64,000 nucleotides of DNA from Nocardiopsis ganjiahuensis DSM 45031 (GCF_000341085.1 NZ_ANBA01000016.1:83363-147362), one strand, 5' to 3'; counted from the first letter of the stretch, positions 9,038 to 17,821 are shown. Notes: generated by a model from the sequence alone, not told the origin. Program-made: numbers and translations.

Positions 9038-10273
9038 CTAGATCGGCTGGGTGACCTTCCGTGCCGGTTCGGCCGAGGAACGGGACAGGCGCAGGGAGAC
9101 GAGCAGTGCGGCGGCGGTCGCGGAGGCGGAGGCCACCAGGAGCGCGGGCTGGCCGATGAGCGCCAGGAGGGCGCTGCCGAGGGCGAACCCGGCGTTCTGC
9201 GAGGCGAAGGCCCACGAGAAGTACCCCGCCCGCTGGTGTTCGGGGACGACGGTGTCGATCATGTGCGAGCGCAGGCCCAGGAGTGCGGCGACGGGCAGGC
9301 CGCTCAGGAACAGGGCCAGGGCGGCGAGGGGCAGGGGCGGCGAGGCCGCCAGGAGCAGGCAGCCCGCGACGAGCAGGGTCACCGCGCCGACTGCCCACGC
9401 GGACTCGCGGCGCCCGGGTGCGCGGGCGGCGTCGAGGTAGCCGCCGACGACACTGGCCAGGGACAGGAAGAGGAAGACCACCCAGGCCGTGCTCACGTCG
9501 TGTCCGTAGGCGACCACCAGCGCGGTGGCCCCCACCTCGACGGCGGCGAAGTAGAGGCCGATGGCCAGGCCGAACACGATCCAGGACACGGCGGCGGTGT
9601 TCCAGCGGAGCCGGTGGGCGCCCTTTCCGGCGGCCGTTCCCCCACCCGCCCCCTCGGTCGTCCCCCGGCCGGTTCCGGCGCTCCCGCCCGCGGGGACGGG
9701 CAGCGCGGTCAGGGGGACCGCGACGGCGGCGACCAGGCTCAGGAAGGCGACGGCCGCGATCGGCCCGAGCGGGTGGATCGGGCTGGTGGCCGCCACGACC
9801 AGCGGGGCGAGGAAGATCAGCAGGTCCATGAAGGTGACGTCCACGGTGGAGGCCGCCCGGCCCGCGCCCTCGGGGACGGTTCGGGTCAGCAACGAGCGCA
9901 CCACTCCCCCGGAGCCCGCGACGACGGTTCCGGCCAGCGCGGCGCCCAGGCACCAGGACCAGACCGGCAGGCCGCCCCCGACGGCGGCCCAGACCGCCGA
10001 CCACAGCAGCCCGTGGGCGCCCATCTGGACGGCGAGGACCCGGTTCGGTGACCAGCGGCCGACGATCCGCGCGGCGACCGGGGTCGCGGCGAGCATGCCG
10101 ACCACATGGCAGGTGGTCATGAGTGCGCCGGTGTCGATCCGGCCGGTGACGAGCAGGCTCGTGGTGGTCGCCGCGACGGCGACCATGAGCGCGGGTGCGC
10201 GGCACAGGGCGGCGACCAGGGAGTAGGACCAGAAGCGGCGGGAGGTGAGCGTGCTCTTGAGGGGTGAGTCCAT
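9038..10273 (-). CDS. MFS transporter, probable drug/metabolite exporter
   Basis: A 411-residue integral membrane protein with 12 predicted membrane segments and a longer polar loop in the middle (about residues 205-225), the normal layout of the major facilitator superfamily. No substrate signature is visible. It is divergent from a CGNR-type regulator, and the 56 bases between the two starts carry an inverted repeat, suggesting that the regulator controls the exporter. The ATG at 10273 has TACGAT at 10285-10280 with a 6-base gap and no Shine-Dalgarno, so translation is probably leaderless. Its stop lies nine bases before the rnhB start, so the two could also be read together. Confidence 0.85.
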   Translation of the reverse strand: MDSPLKSTLTSRRFWSYSLVAALCRAPALMVAVAATTTSLLVTGRIDTGALMTTCHVVGMLAATPVAARIVGRWSPNRVLAVQMGAHGLLWSAVWAAVGGGLPVWSWCLGAALAGTVVAGSGGVVRSLLTRTVPEGAGRAASTVDVTFMDLLIFLAPLVVAATSPIHPLGPIAAVAFLSLVAAVAVPLTALPVPAGGSAGTGRGTTEGAGGGTAAGKGAHRLRWNTAAVSWIVFGLAIGLYFAAVEVGATALVVAYGHDVSTAWVVFLFLSLASVVGGYLDAARAPGRRESAWAVGAVTLLVAGCLLLAASPPLPLAALALFLSGLPVAALLGLRSHMIDTVVPEHQRAGYFSWAFASQNAGFALGSALLALIGQPALLVASASATAAALLVSLRLSRSSAEPARKVTQPI

Positions 10274-10279
10274 ACGGTC

Positions 10280-10313
10280 ATCGTAACGGTAGGATGAGAC
10301 ATTCTCCCGTTAC
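10280..10313. promoter_or_regulatory. Divergent promoter with inverted-repeat operator (MFS / CGNR genes)
   Basis: GTAACGG (10283-10289) and CCGTTAC (10307-10313) form a perfect 7-bp inverted repeat, 24 bases centre to centre. The left arm overlaps the minus-strand -10 box TACGAT (10285-10280) of the exporter; between the arms lies a plus-strand -10-like TAGGAT (10290-10295). The position suggests a repressor binding site controlling both genes. Confidence 0.5.
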
Positions 10314-10329
10314 ATGGAAGGATCGGGGA

Positions 10330-10881
10330 ATGACCTCGGAACACACGACGGAGCACCTCCTCCGGGCCGCACTGCGCCTGGTGGCCACCCGCCCCGTGGA
10401 CCTCTGGCCGGAGGAGCTGCTCTCGCTGGAACAGCTCGGCCCGCCCGCACCGGCCCAGGGGTCGGCGCGGGACCTCGCCGAGGTCCGGGAACTGCGCGAC
10501 CGCCTCGCACCGCTGGTCCTGGCACCGGACCCGGCCATGGCCCCCGCCGCGCTGTCCGCACTCGCCCGGGAGTTCGCGCTGACCCCGACGGTGGACTCGC
10601 TGAACGGCCCGCTCCGGCACGTGAGCCCCGACCCCCGACCGGTGGCACGCGTGGCCGAAGCCCTGGTCCCCGCGATCATGCGCGCCTGGGAGGCGGGGCT
10701 GCTCGCCCGCGTGCACACCTGCGGGGCGAACGACTGCGACACCCCGTTCCTGGACGCCTCACCGCGGGCCAACCGGGACTACTGCTCGGACCGGTGCGCC
10801 ACACGCACCCGGGTCCGCAGGCTCCGGGTGCGGGCGGCCTCGCCCGGGCGCCCGGCCCCGGCTCCGGACGACGGGGACTGA
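10330..10881 (+). CDS. CGNR zinc-finger transcriptional regulator
   Basis: A 183-residue cytoplasmic protein with the ABATE-CGNR layout: a helical ligand-sensing part (about residues 1-125) and a C-terminal zinc finger with spacing C-x4-C-x(14)-YCS-x2-C followed by a basic tail R..RVRRLRVR (about 134-165). Members of this family are DNA-binding regulators whose ligands are mostly unknown. It is divergent from the MFS exporter and shares its promoter region, so it probably regulates that gene. GGAAGGATCGGGGA in front of the ATG supports the start. Confidence 0.85.
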   Translation: MTSEHTTEHLLRAALRLVATRPVDLWPEELLSLEQLGPPAPAQGSARDLAEVRELRDRLAPLVLAPDPAMAPAALSALAREFALTPTVDSLNGPLRHVSPDPRPVARVAEALVPAIMRAWEAGLLARVHTCGANDCDTPFLDASPRANRDYCSDRCATRTRVRRLRVRAASPGRPAPAPDDGD

Positions 10882-11029
10882 GGGACCGGGAGAGCCCTCG
10901 CGGTGCCGCCGGAGCCAATCCGCCGGGTTTTGTGCGACTCACCGGACGTGACAAGCAGTCATGAGCCGTGACTTTCGGTAGTTTCCGCTTGTTGGAACCG
11001 CCGTGCCGGCTCGCCCGGGAGGAATGGAC

Positions 11030-11665
11030 ATGCAGCGCACCCAGCCGAGGACACGGCCGAAAACCCCGTCGAAACCCCCCTCTCGGTCCGCAGCGAAACC
11101 CCGGAGCCACCGGGCCAAACCCTCCATCCTGCGCGGCCGCCTCCACGACGTCGTCTCCGCCGCCACCAGGGTGGGCGTGGGCTGGGTGTTCGCTGAGTAC
11201 GGCCTGGCACTGCGCGGCCGGGAGACCGCGGTCGCCGAGCGCCTGTCCGACGCCGGAATGCCCGCCGCCGCCTTCGCCGCGCCGCTGCTCCCGGCACTGC
11301 TCGTCGCTCTTTCGGTGTCCTTCGCCGTGGGTCTGCTCACATGGCTGACCGGCCCGCTCCTGGCCCTGTCAGCCGTGGTCGGAACCCTCACAGCCGGAGC
11401 CGCACACCTGTCCCCGTTCGGCTCCTGGGGAGCGACCGCGCTGGTCACGGCGGTGTGCGTCCTCATGGCGGTGGGTGGCGGACGCTGGTCGTGGGACTAC
11501 CTGGTCCTCTCCCCCCGCCCCGTCGTGCCCCGACCTGCCCGGCGCCGGGCGCCATCGACGACACAGGGGAAAGCTCCTGCTATTTCACCCCGTCGCCCCG
11601 AACACGCCCCACCACTGCTCTATCCTGTGGAACAGGCCGCACTACGACGGCCGTATCGACTGTGA
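11030..11665 (+). CDS. Membrane protein, possibly DoxX-like
   Basis: A protein of 211 residues: a basic Lys/Arg/Pro-rich N-terminus (about 1-40), then three to four hydrophobic segments (about 48-65, 85-108, 112-132, 135-155) with conserved-looking RVGVGWVFAEYGLALRG before them, and a basic Pro-rich tail. The layout, with four short helices and a helix start 'R.gVGW.Fa.yGL', recalls small DoxX/DoxD-type proteins, but this is weak. The ATG at 11030 is chosen because GGGAGGA (11017-11023) lies 6 bases before it; an ATG at 11024 would be too close. Function unknown. Confidence 0.6.
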   Translation: MQRTQPRTRPKTPSKPPSRSAAKPRSHRAKPSILRGRLHDVVSAATRVGVGWVFAEYGLALRGRETAVAERLSDAGMPAAAFAAPLLPALLVALSVSFAVGLLTWLTGPLLALSAVVGTLTAGAAHLSPFGSWGATALVTAVCVLMAVGGGRWSWDYLVLSPRPVVPRPARRRAPSTTQGKAPAISPRRPEHAPPLLYPVEQAALRRPYRL

Positions 11666-11737
11666 CGCGGCCTGTCGAGGCCCCCGACCGCCCTCGGGCC
11701 CGCGTCACCACGACCCGGATTCGGTGGGGGGAACGCC

Positions 11738-12394
11738 ATGTCCGCCTCAGCTTCCGGCCAGAACCCTGACGGGTCCGTGGCCAAGCTGATCGAGATCGCC
11801 GAGAAGCCGACACCGGCACAGCGGCTGATCAGTTGGGCCTCACGCCCACCAGGTCGGCTCTACATCCCCGCTTGCGCGGTGATCGGACTCGTCCTTCTCT
11901 TCGAGGACAGCATGCCCGCGGGGCACCTGCCCACGTTCGTGATCGGCATGGGCGGTGGACTGCTCCTGGCCGGGATGGGCGCCCTGCGCCTGGGGATCGC
12001 GCTGGCCGTGGCCCGTCCGATGATCCGCTACTACTGGCTGCGCTGGGTCTCCGCCCCGCTCATCGCCTTCGTGGCACTGGGCCTGGCCGTCGCCGACGTG
12101 CCCCTGCAGATGCGTGTGCAGGCCTCCTCGGAACAGCTCCTGGAACTCCGCGACGAGGTGGCCGACCCCACGACCATCCCCCGCAACGGCGAGCGGACCG
12201 GCCTGTACTCACTGCGCAGCGTCTCGGTGACCGACGACGTCACCCACTACGAGGTACAGGGCTCCGGCCTGTTCTACCCCTCGGGCCTGGCCCACAGCCC
12301 CGAGGAGCTCCCCGTCGGCGTCTTCGTGCCCGGCCAGGGCTCCCGGATCTACGAACACGTGGCCGACGACTGGTACGTCTGGGTGGACCACTGA
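11738..12394 (+). CDS. Hypothetical membrane protein with exposed C-terminal domain
   Basis: A 218-residue protein. Residues 1-38 are cytoplasmic-like; three hydrophobic segments follow (about 40-58, 62-88, 98-118), then a soluble domain of 95 residues starting VPLQMRVQASSEQLLELRDEV and ending in DDWYVWVDH. By the positive-inside rule the C-terminal domain lies outside the cell. GGTGGGGGGAACGCC before the ATG is an adequate ribosome binding site. No family was recognised. The layout resembles actinobacterial orphan proteins annotated only as hypothetical. It stands between unrelated small genes. Confidence 0.7.
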   Translation: MSASASGQNPDGSVAKLIEIAEKPTPAQRLISWASRPPGRLYIPACAVIGLVLLFEDSMPAGHLPTFVIGMGGGLLLAGMGALRLGIALAVARPMIRYYWLRWVSAPLIAFVALGLAVADVPLQMRVQASSEQLLELRDEVADPTTIPRNGERTGLYSLRSVSVTDDVTHYEVQGSGLFYPSGLAHSPEELPVGVFVPGQGSRIYEHVADDWYVWVDH

Positions 12395-12611
12395 CCCGAA
12401 CCGGCCTCCGCCCCCGGCGGACCGGTGCGGTGCCCGGGGCGGTGACCTTCACCCGACCCCGGGCACGGACTTCTTACCCGGCTCTTTGCCGGGGGCTGTC
12501 CCACTCCAACGTGACTCTCACCCTCGGTGTGTAGAGATGGTGGCGTACCCCCGGGAGACACCCCTCGAGGTTCTCCCCCCAGGCAGCGCCGCCCATCCGA
12601 GGAGAGATCCC

Positions 12612-12800
12612 ATGCGCGAGTTCGTGCTCACCCTTCACCTGCGTCTCCACGACTCGATCACCGCGCTGCGCCGCGCCCACGCCGTGGGCGACGACGACCT
12701 GGCCTCCACCCAGGCCGGTGAGATCGAGGACCTGGTGGAGATCGCGGCCCGGCACGGGATCGACATCGCCGGCTACGCGGCCCTGTCCCCCACCGGCTGA
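12612..12800 (+). CDS. Small hypothetical helical protein, 62 residues
   Basis: A short acidic protein with two predicted amphipathic helices (residues 1-25 and 29-48) and no membrane segment. An in-frame start further upstream (12486) would add 42 residues of unlikely composition, while the ATG at 12612 has GAGGAGAG at a suitable distance, so the short form is chosen. It is followed after 38 bases by a strong bidirectional terminator. The coding bias is typical of the genome. Function unknown. Confidence 0.55.
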   Translation: MREFVLTLHLRLHDSITALRRAHAVGDDDLASTQAGEIEDLVEIAARHGIDIAGYAALSPTG

Positions 12801-12838
12801 GCCCCGGCACCACCGGTGGAGGATCCTCCCCCGTACAC

Positions 12839-12874
12839 GCGAGGGCCCCGCGACACTCGTCGCGGGGCCCTCGC
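12839..12874. terminator. Bidirectional terminator hairpin
   Basis: A perfect 15-bp stem (12839-12853 with 12860-12874) closes a 6-base loop. It lies between the convergent gene ends at 12800 and 12938. There is no T tract, as usual for high-GC actinobacteria. Confidence 0.85.
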
Positions 12875-12937
12875 ACGGTCCACCGTTCCGGGCGGGCGTC
12901 CGGCGGAACCGGACCGGCACCCGACGGGCACCAGAGG

Positions 12938-14410
12938 TCAGCGACCCCGGCGTCCGCCCTGGTTGCCGCCGTAACCCTCGCCGCGCTCGAACTGCTGTCG
13001 CATCGCGGCGTCCTGCTGGCCCTGGTACTCCTCGGCCATCTGCTGCTGGCGGGCGGCGGCCGCGGCCACCGACCCCTGCGCGTTCTCGAAGGCCTCCTGC
13101 GCCGCCGAGGCGCCCAGCGAACGGCGCGAGGAGCCGCCCCCGCCGTTCATCACCTGCGGCAGCAGCTGGGCGGTCAGCAGCGTGGACAGCGCCGAGCTGT
13201 CCCCCGAACCGGCCTCGGTCTGCACCACGACCGGACGCGGCGCGCGCTCGGCCAGTACGGCGCCCACGTCCAGGCGGCGACGGGCCAGCTCGTACTCCAG
13301 CACCGCCCGGTTGTCCCGGTAGGCCGTGGCCAGACGCCGCTGCGCCTTGGCCTCGTTCTCGGCGGCGACCAGGTCGGTCCGGCCGCGCGTCTCGATCTCG
13401 TACCGCACCCGCTGGGCCTCGGTCTCCTGCTCCTCCAGCATCTGCGCGACGTCCTTGCGCGCCTTGTTGAGGGAGGCGTTGACCTCGACGATCTTGGCGT
13501 CGCGGGTCTTCTTGGAGCGCTCGATGTCCATGAGCAGGGTGTCGATGCGGCGCTTGCGCGTGAGCTCCCACTCCTGCTCGTAGGCGACCAGCTCCTTGGC
13601 GACCCGCTCCCGCGTGGCCAGGTGCTGCTGGTACTGGCTGGGCAGCTGCACGTCCGGGATGTTGCAACCGGTGATGGTCACGCCGTACTTGAGCAGCTGG
13701 GTGTTGAGCAGACGGCGCATGTCCTCGACGTTCGACCCGCGCAGGTCGTAGGCGGACTCGGTGTTGACCATGCGGCTGCGCTGGCGGATGGCGTCCTGCA
13801 CCGCGCTGGACAGCACCAGGTCGAAGTTGCTCGCACCGATGGTCGTGACGAACCGGTACGGGTCCTCGATCCGGAACTTCAGGAAGAACTCGATCGACTT
13901 CAGCGGCACGTTCTCACGGGTCGGGCAGGCCAGCACCGGAGCCGTGTACGGGATCTCCGTACGGGTGTCCACCACGAAGTCCACACGCGACCACGGGTGC
14001 CACAGGTAGTGGCGGCCCGGGCCGATGCTCTTGGCGAAGGCACCGTACTTGGTGAGGATGCCGGTGGTGCCCTCCTCGATCTCCACGATCGCGCCGCGCC
14101 ACCACCACAGGCCCGCGGCCAGGACGCTGAGCACACCGACGAACAGGGTCGGCACCGCCAGGGCGCCGTAGGCGAAGTCCGCCACCGGGCCGCCGAGCGC
14201 GACGTTCAGCGACATCATCAGTGCGCTGCTGAGCGCGAACAGGCCGAACCAGACCAGGATGGTCCAGCGCAGGCCCCGGTTGTCGCGGGGGATGACGACC
14301 GGGACGATCGCACCCTGGTCGCCGCCGCGCAGCAGACTCGCGAGGTCTCCCCACGAGGCGAGGGACTCCTTGATGTTGGAGCCGCCTCCGGGATTGAAGG
14401 ACTCACTCAT
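12938..14410 (-). CDS. SPFH/band-7 family membrane protein (second of a pair)
   Basis: A 490-residue protein with two membrane segments (about 50-70 and 82-102) followed by a band-7 region: WWWRGAIVEIEEGTTGILTKYGAFAKSIGPGRHYL, then VPLKSIEFFLKFRIEDP. A long, strongly charged coiled coil follows (about 245-370), typical of flotillin-like scaffolds, and the tail is Gln/Gly-rich and disordered. Such proteins form large membrane-attached oligomers that organise membrane domains. The ATG follows directly on the stop codon of the upstream paralogue (TAG-ATG with no gap), so the two are translationally coupled and probably assemble together. It ends at the strong hairpin at 12839-12874. Confidence 0.85.
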   Translation of the reverse strand: MSESFNPGGGSNIKESLASWGDLASLLRGGDQGAIVPVVIPRDNRGLRWTILVWFGLFALSSALMMSLNVALGGPVADFAYGALAVPTLFVGVLSVLAAGLWWWRGAIVEIEEGTTGILTKYGAFAKSIGPGRHYLWHPWSRVDFVVDTRTEIPYTAPVLACPTRENVPLKSIEFFLKFRIEDPYRFVTTIGASNFDLVLSSAVQDAIRQRSRMVNTESAYDLRGSNVEDMRRLLNTQLLKYGVTITGCNIPDVQLPSQYQQHLATRERVAKELVAYEQEWELTRKRRIDTLLMDIERSKKTRDAKIVEVNASLNKARKDVAQMLEEQETEAQRVRYEIETRGRTDLVAAENEAKAQRRLATAYRDNRAVLEYELARRRLDVGAVLAERAPRPVVVQTEAGSGDSSALSTLLTAQLLPQVMNGGGGSSRRSLGASAAQEAFENAQGSVAAAAARQQQMAEEYQGQQDAAMRQQFERGEGYGGNQGGRRGR

Positions 14411-16228
14411 CTACTGACCTCCCGGCTGCTGGCCCTCGGAACCCTGCTGCGACCACGGGGGCAGCGGCGGGTCCTGCGGGTTCTGGAACGGTGCGCCGGC
14501 GGGCGGCGGGGCGTCGACCGGGGCCCAGCCCGCGGGCGGAGCCGAGGACTCGGCGGAGGGAGCGTCGTCGGGGGCGGCCTCGGAGATGCGCTCGTCGATG
14601 GAGTCGTCGCTCACCGACTGGCGGATCTCCTCCACCAGGTCCTCGCCCGGGTCCTCCGTGGAGGGGCCGCGGCGCGCCGCGTCCTCGTCCTCGACGATGG
14701 CGTTGATCTCCTGCTCGCGGTCCGCGATACGGGCCTTGATGTCGCCCAGGCGCTCACGGATCGCGCTCATGTCCTCGTCGGAGAACAGCGCGGCGTCGGT
14801 CTGGCCGATGATCTCCTGGGCGATGCGCAGGTAGTCGACGCTCGCGCCGTCGCCCGAGCCGATCCGCAGGACCTGCGGGAGGCTGTCGGCCACCGACTCC
14901 AGCTTGTCCAGGAGGTTCTCCCGGAACCGGTAGTTGAGGATCTCCGGGGCCTCGGCGGCGCTGATCGCGCGGATGTCCAGAGCCTGGGCCTGGAGGAGCG
15001 CGGCGTTGGCGTTGGCCTCGGACTCGGCCTCCACGAAACGCTGCCGGGCGGTGGCACGCGCCCGGTTGGTCTCGCGTTCCAGGGCGGTGTCCATCTGCGC
15101 CTGGTACTGGGCGATGTCGGCCTGGATCGCGGAGAGCGTCTCGTTGAGGGTGGCGAGCTCCTTGTTCAGGTCGCCCTCGTTCTGCTCCTTGCGCAGCTGG
15201 AGCTCGTACTCGAAGGTGTAGGCGTCCTTGGCCACCCGCACCATCTCCGGGGCCGCCAGGTCCATCCGGTACTCCTGGCTGGAGGGCTCGGCGTGGGTGA
15301 TGTTGGCGCTCGTGAGGACGACGATGCCGCCGAACTGGCGGTTCAGGGAGTCCAGGAGGGCCTGGGTGCTCTCGCCGACCATGTCGTAGATCGCCGAGGC
15401 CTCCTGCTCGTAGATGAGGCTGCGGGTGGTCTCGCTGATGGCGTTGTTGAGCTTCTCCTGGAAGCCCGGGACACCGCCGAGGGTGTAGACGAAGTCCGTG
15501 GCGTTCTCGATCTTGAACTGCACGAACAGGTCGACCGAGGCCTGGACGCCGCTCTTGGTGGGGGCGGAGCGGATCGGCGCGTTGAAGGGGTACTCGCGCG
15601 TGGTGTTGACGATGTAGGAGACGCGCTTCCAGGGGTTGAACAGGGTGACCCGCCCCGGCTGGAAGAGGTTCTCCATCTTCCCGAACCGCGTGACGATGGC
15701 CTGGCAGCCCTCCGGGACCATGACCATTCCCTGGCGCCACCACATGAAGCCGGTGACGGCGAGCGTGATGACCCAGTAGTGGAGACCGAAGAAGGGGTTC
15801 AGGAGGGGGTTGGCTCCGGTGGCCATGGCGGCGGCGGACACCGACACGAACCCGATGACACCGATGACCACCAGGGCGATCGCCGGAAGCATCGTGACGA
15901 AGGTACGCCCCTTGGGGATGACCATCGGACAGATGACGTGGACGGGACCGCCCCGGCCGCGCTCGTAGTAGCTGCTGTTGAGGGCCTCGCCCGCGTTGCT
16001 GAGCGAGGTGGTCTTCTGCTCGATGCGGGTGTCGACGGAGGCGCCCTGCTCGCGCGCGGCGATGAAGTCCCCCGGGTCGAGGCCGCCCTCCGAACTCTGA
16101 CCGGACCGTTGGCCGGCCGACTGGCCGGTGGCCTGTTGGACTGCGTCGGTCACGGCCTGGCGCGGGTCGCCCCCCTGGGCTACCGCACTGGCCGCGCCGC
16201 GCACTGTCTGCGCGAACGACATAGGCAT
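14411..16228 (-). CDS. SPFH/band-7 family membrane protein (first of a pair)
   Basis: A 605-residue paralogue of the downstream protein. Residues 1-105 are polar; two membrane segments (about 110-135 and 145-163) precede the band-7 entry WWRQGMVMVPEGCQAIVTRFGKMENLFQPGRV. The SPFH core (about 165-330) continues with VQASVDLFVQFKIENATDFV, and a long coiled coil (about 335-420) and an acidic Pro-rich tail follow. It probably forms a hetero-oligomeric membrane scaffold with its partner, by inference from the coupled gene order and parallel domain layout. Two ATGs are available, 16228 and 16222; GAGGAG sits 3 and 9 bases upstream respectively, so 16222 is equally possible. Confidence 0.85.
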   Translation of the reverse strand: MPMSFAQTVRGAASAVAQGGDPRQAVTDAVQQATGQSAGQRSGQSSEGGLDPGDFIAAREQGASVDTRIEQKTTSLSNAGEALNSSYYERGRGGPVHVICPMVIPKGRTFVTMLPAIALVVIGVIGFVSVSAAAMATGANPLLNPFFGLHYWVITLAVTGFMWWRQGMVMVPEGCQAIVTRFGKMENLFQPGRVTLFNPWKRVSYIVNTTREYPFNAPIRSAPTKSGVQASVDLFVQFKIENATDFVYTLGGVPGFQEKLNNAISETTRSLIYEQEASAIYDMVGESTQALLDSLNRQFGGIVVLTSANITHAEPSSQEYRMDLAAPEMVRVAKDAYTFEYELQLRKEQNEGDLNKELATLNETLSAIQADIAQYQAQMDTALERETNRARATARQRFVEAESEANANAALLQAQALDIRAISAAEAPEILNYRFRENLLDKLESVADSLPQVLRIGSGDGASVDYLRIAQEIIGQTDAALFSDEDMSAIRERLGDIKARIADREQEINAIVEDEDAARRGPSTEDPGEDLVEEIRQSVSDDSIDERISEAAPDDAPSAESSAPPAGWAPVDAPPPAGAPFQNPQDPPLPPWSQQGSEGQQPGGQ

Positions 16229-16532
16229 GCACTCCTCGTGACGAAACGTCGGGAACTATCGGCTTCGACGCCGCGTACTGTGTTCCGGTTCCAGGTCGGG
16301 ACGGGAACGACGCACGAAAAAGCGGTAGTGGTCTGCGCCCAGACTGTCACGGACACCGTCCGAAACCCATGGGTCGTGTCCCGAGCGTGACGCGGAATCC
16401 GCCGCACGGTGACCGGAGCCCGGGCCACGCCCCGGACAGCCCTCCGCGCCGGAACACGCGTGCCGGATGGTGCCGCGTTCCGGGTGGGACTAACGTCGTT
16501 GTCACCGATTCGCGTCAAACGAGGAGTTCTCG
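16229..16532. other. Divergent intergenic region, 304 bases
   Basis: It separates the SPFH operon from the small membrane protein gene at 16533 and should carry both promoters. GTTGTCACC at 16498 and the Shine-Dalgarno ACGAGGAG before 16533 belong to the rightward gene. I see no repeat, hairpin or credible small gene. Confidence 0.45.
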
Positions 16533-16838
16533 ATGCCCGCAGTACCCAGTGCCGTCCTGACCACCGCCGGCCTGATCGGCGGCTACTCGATGGCCCGGGC
16601 GACCGGCAACCGGCCCCTGGGCGGGGCGGTCCTGGCCGGGTTCGGCGCCGCGGCCTTCGAGACCACGCGCCGCAGCTCGGGCCTGGGCACCGCGATCGCG
16701 CTGACCGGCGTGTACGTGGCCGCCTTCGGCCTGTCGCACCCGCTGGCCAAGAAGATCGGCTCCTGGCCGGCGGTGCTGGGGGTGACCGCGGCGACCGCCG
16801 CCGTCGCCGTGGCGTCGGGGGACCGCTCCGGGGCCTGA
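16533..16838 (+). CDS. Small hypothetical membrane protein, 101 residues
   Basis: A Gly/Ala-rich protein with three predicted membrane segments (about 7-22, 27-47 with the loop ETTRRSSG, and 53-95 in two short spans), ending in a short polar tail. The ATG is preceded by ACGAGGAG at a good distance. It resembles small uncharacterised actinobacterial membrane proteins. It is convergent with a CBS-domain gene, with a terminator between them. Function unknown. Confidence 0.65.
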   Translation: MPAVPSAVLTTAGLIGGYSMARATGNRPLGGAVLAGFGAAAFETTRRSSGLGTAIALTGVYVAAFGLSHPLAKKIGSWPAVLGVTAATAAVAVASGDRSGA

Positions 16839-16852
16839 CCACGGACGCCCGG

Positions 16853-16872
16853 CCGGGGCGGACAGGCCCCGG
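16853..16872. terminator. Terminator hairpin between convergent genes
   Basis: CCGGGGC (16853-16859) pairs with GCCCCGG (16866-16872) across a 6-base loop, between the gene ends at 16838 and 16885. Confidence 0.6.
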
Positions 16873-16884
16873 AGGGGGTTCCGG

Positions 16885-17316
16885 CTACCGGCCGTGGATG
16901 TAGGCCTCCAGCTGGGCCCGGTCGTCCTCCAGGATCCGCAGACGGCTCTTGACCAGGTCACCGATACTGACGATCCCCGCCAGGCGGCCCTCCGAGGTCA
17001 CGGGGACGTGCCGGAATCGGCGCACGGTCATGTTCTCGCTGACCTCCTCGACGGAGTCCTCGGGGGTACAGGTGACCACGTCGGAGGTCATGATGTCGGA
17101 GACGGGGGCGGACAGGAGCTCCGGTCCCCGGCGCTCCAGGTGTCGGACGACGTCCCGCTCGGAGGCGATACCGACGAGTGTGCCGTCCTCACCGGCGACG
17201 ACGACGGCGCCGATGTTGTGGCGTGCGAGTTCGGTGAGCAACTGCGCGACGGTCGCCTCGGGGGCGACCCTCACCACCTCCGGGCCCTTGGCCCGCAGGA
17301 TCGCGGCTATCAGCAT
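16885..17316 (-). CDS. CBS-domain pair protein
   Basis: A 143-residue cytoplasmic protein made of two CBS repeats: residues about 10-60 (ATVAQLLTELARHNIGAVVV... GTLVGIASERDVV) and 75-128 (DIMTSDVVTCTPEDSVEEVSENM... RLAGIVSIGDLV). Stand-alone CBS pairs bind adenosyl nucleotides such as AMP or ATP and act as energy or redox sensors on partner proteins. Nothing else is fused here, so the partner is unknown. The ATG at 17316 is chosen because GGAAGGTGG lies upstream; a longer frame to 17592 has a Gly/Arg-rich composition and is not credible. Confidence 0.85.
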   Translation of the reverse strand: MLIAAILRAKGPEVVRVAPEATVAQLLTELARHNIGAVVVAGEDGTLVGIASERDVVRHLERRGPELLSAPVSDIMTSDVVTCTPEDSVEEVSENMTVRRFRHVPVTSEGRLAGIVSIGDLVKSRLRILEDDRAQLEAYIHGR

Positions 17317-17449
17317 GGAAACCACCTTCCACCGGCTGTCGCCGGGTGCCGAAGGATTACCCGCTCCCCTCCCCCGCCAACCACAGGTGTGGACCACGCG
17401 CCCCCGAAGGCCCCGACCGAAACCGCCCCGAGAGCCGCTGCGGAACGCT

Positions 17450-17821
17450 TCAGACGAGCCAGAGGGCGCTGCGGCGGTGGCGTCCCTGAGGCAGGGGCAC
17501 CTCCTCGGCGGCTTCGGGGTCCAGCCTCCCCTCGGCCGTGTTGACCCGGACTCGGACCTCGGTGACCGCGCGGCGCAGGTTCTGGCGTTCACGGCGTTCC
17601 TCCACAGCGGCCCACTCGGAGACCCAGCCGTCGTCGGCCAACAGTCGGGCCGGCTCGTGGGTGCGGGAGCGACGGGTCACAGGGCGCGGGACCGGGCGGC
17701 GGCCCTCACGGCGGGCCGCGCGGAGTTCGGCGGCCCCGTAGCGCAGCTCGGTGGCGGTAACGGCGCGGAACAGCTCGAACCCGAGCCGTCCGGTGCGGGT
17801 GTGGTGAACGGTGCGTGCCAT
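17450..17821 (-). CDS. Hypothetical basic protein, 123 residues
   Basis: A soluble, strongly basic and acidic-patch protein (MARTVHHTRTGRLGFELFRA...) with two likely helices: residues 15-40, containing ELRYGAAELRAARREGRR, and 62-95, containing WVSEWAAVEERRERQNLRRAV. The ATG at 17821 has CGGGAGGC upstream, which decides the start. No conserved domain was recognised. It is followed by a gap to the CBS gene and preceded by the nrdJ terminator, so it is probably monocistronic. Codon use matches the neighbours, but without homology evidence the call is moderate. Confidence 0.5.
   Translation of the reverse strand: MARTVHHTRTGRLGFELFRAVTATELRYGAAELRAARREGRRPVPRPVTRRSRTHEPARLLADDGWVSEWAAVEERRERQNLRRAVTEVRVRVNTAEGRLDPEAAEEVPLPQGRHRRSALWLV

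Noticed and set aside
5596..10051. Long plus-strand frames opposite the AAA+ ATPase, RNase HII and MFS genes
   Set aside because: All are mirror frames of convincing minus-strand genes, with low-complexity Gly/Arg/Val/His composition.
13622..16390. A 922-codon open frame on the plus strand opposite the SPFH genes
   Set aside because: It is the antisense frame of two clearly recognisable proteins, rich in His, Val, Asp and Gly as high-GC shadow frames are; no domain is visible.
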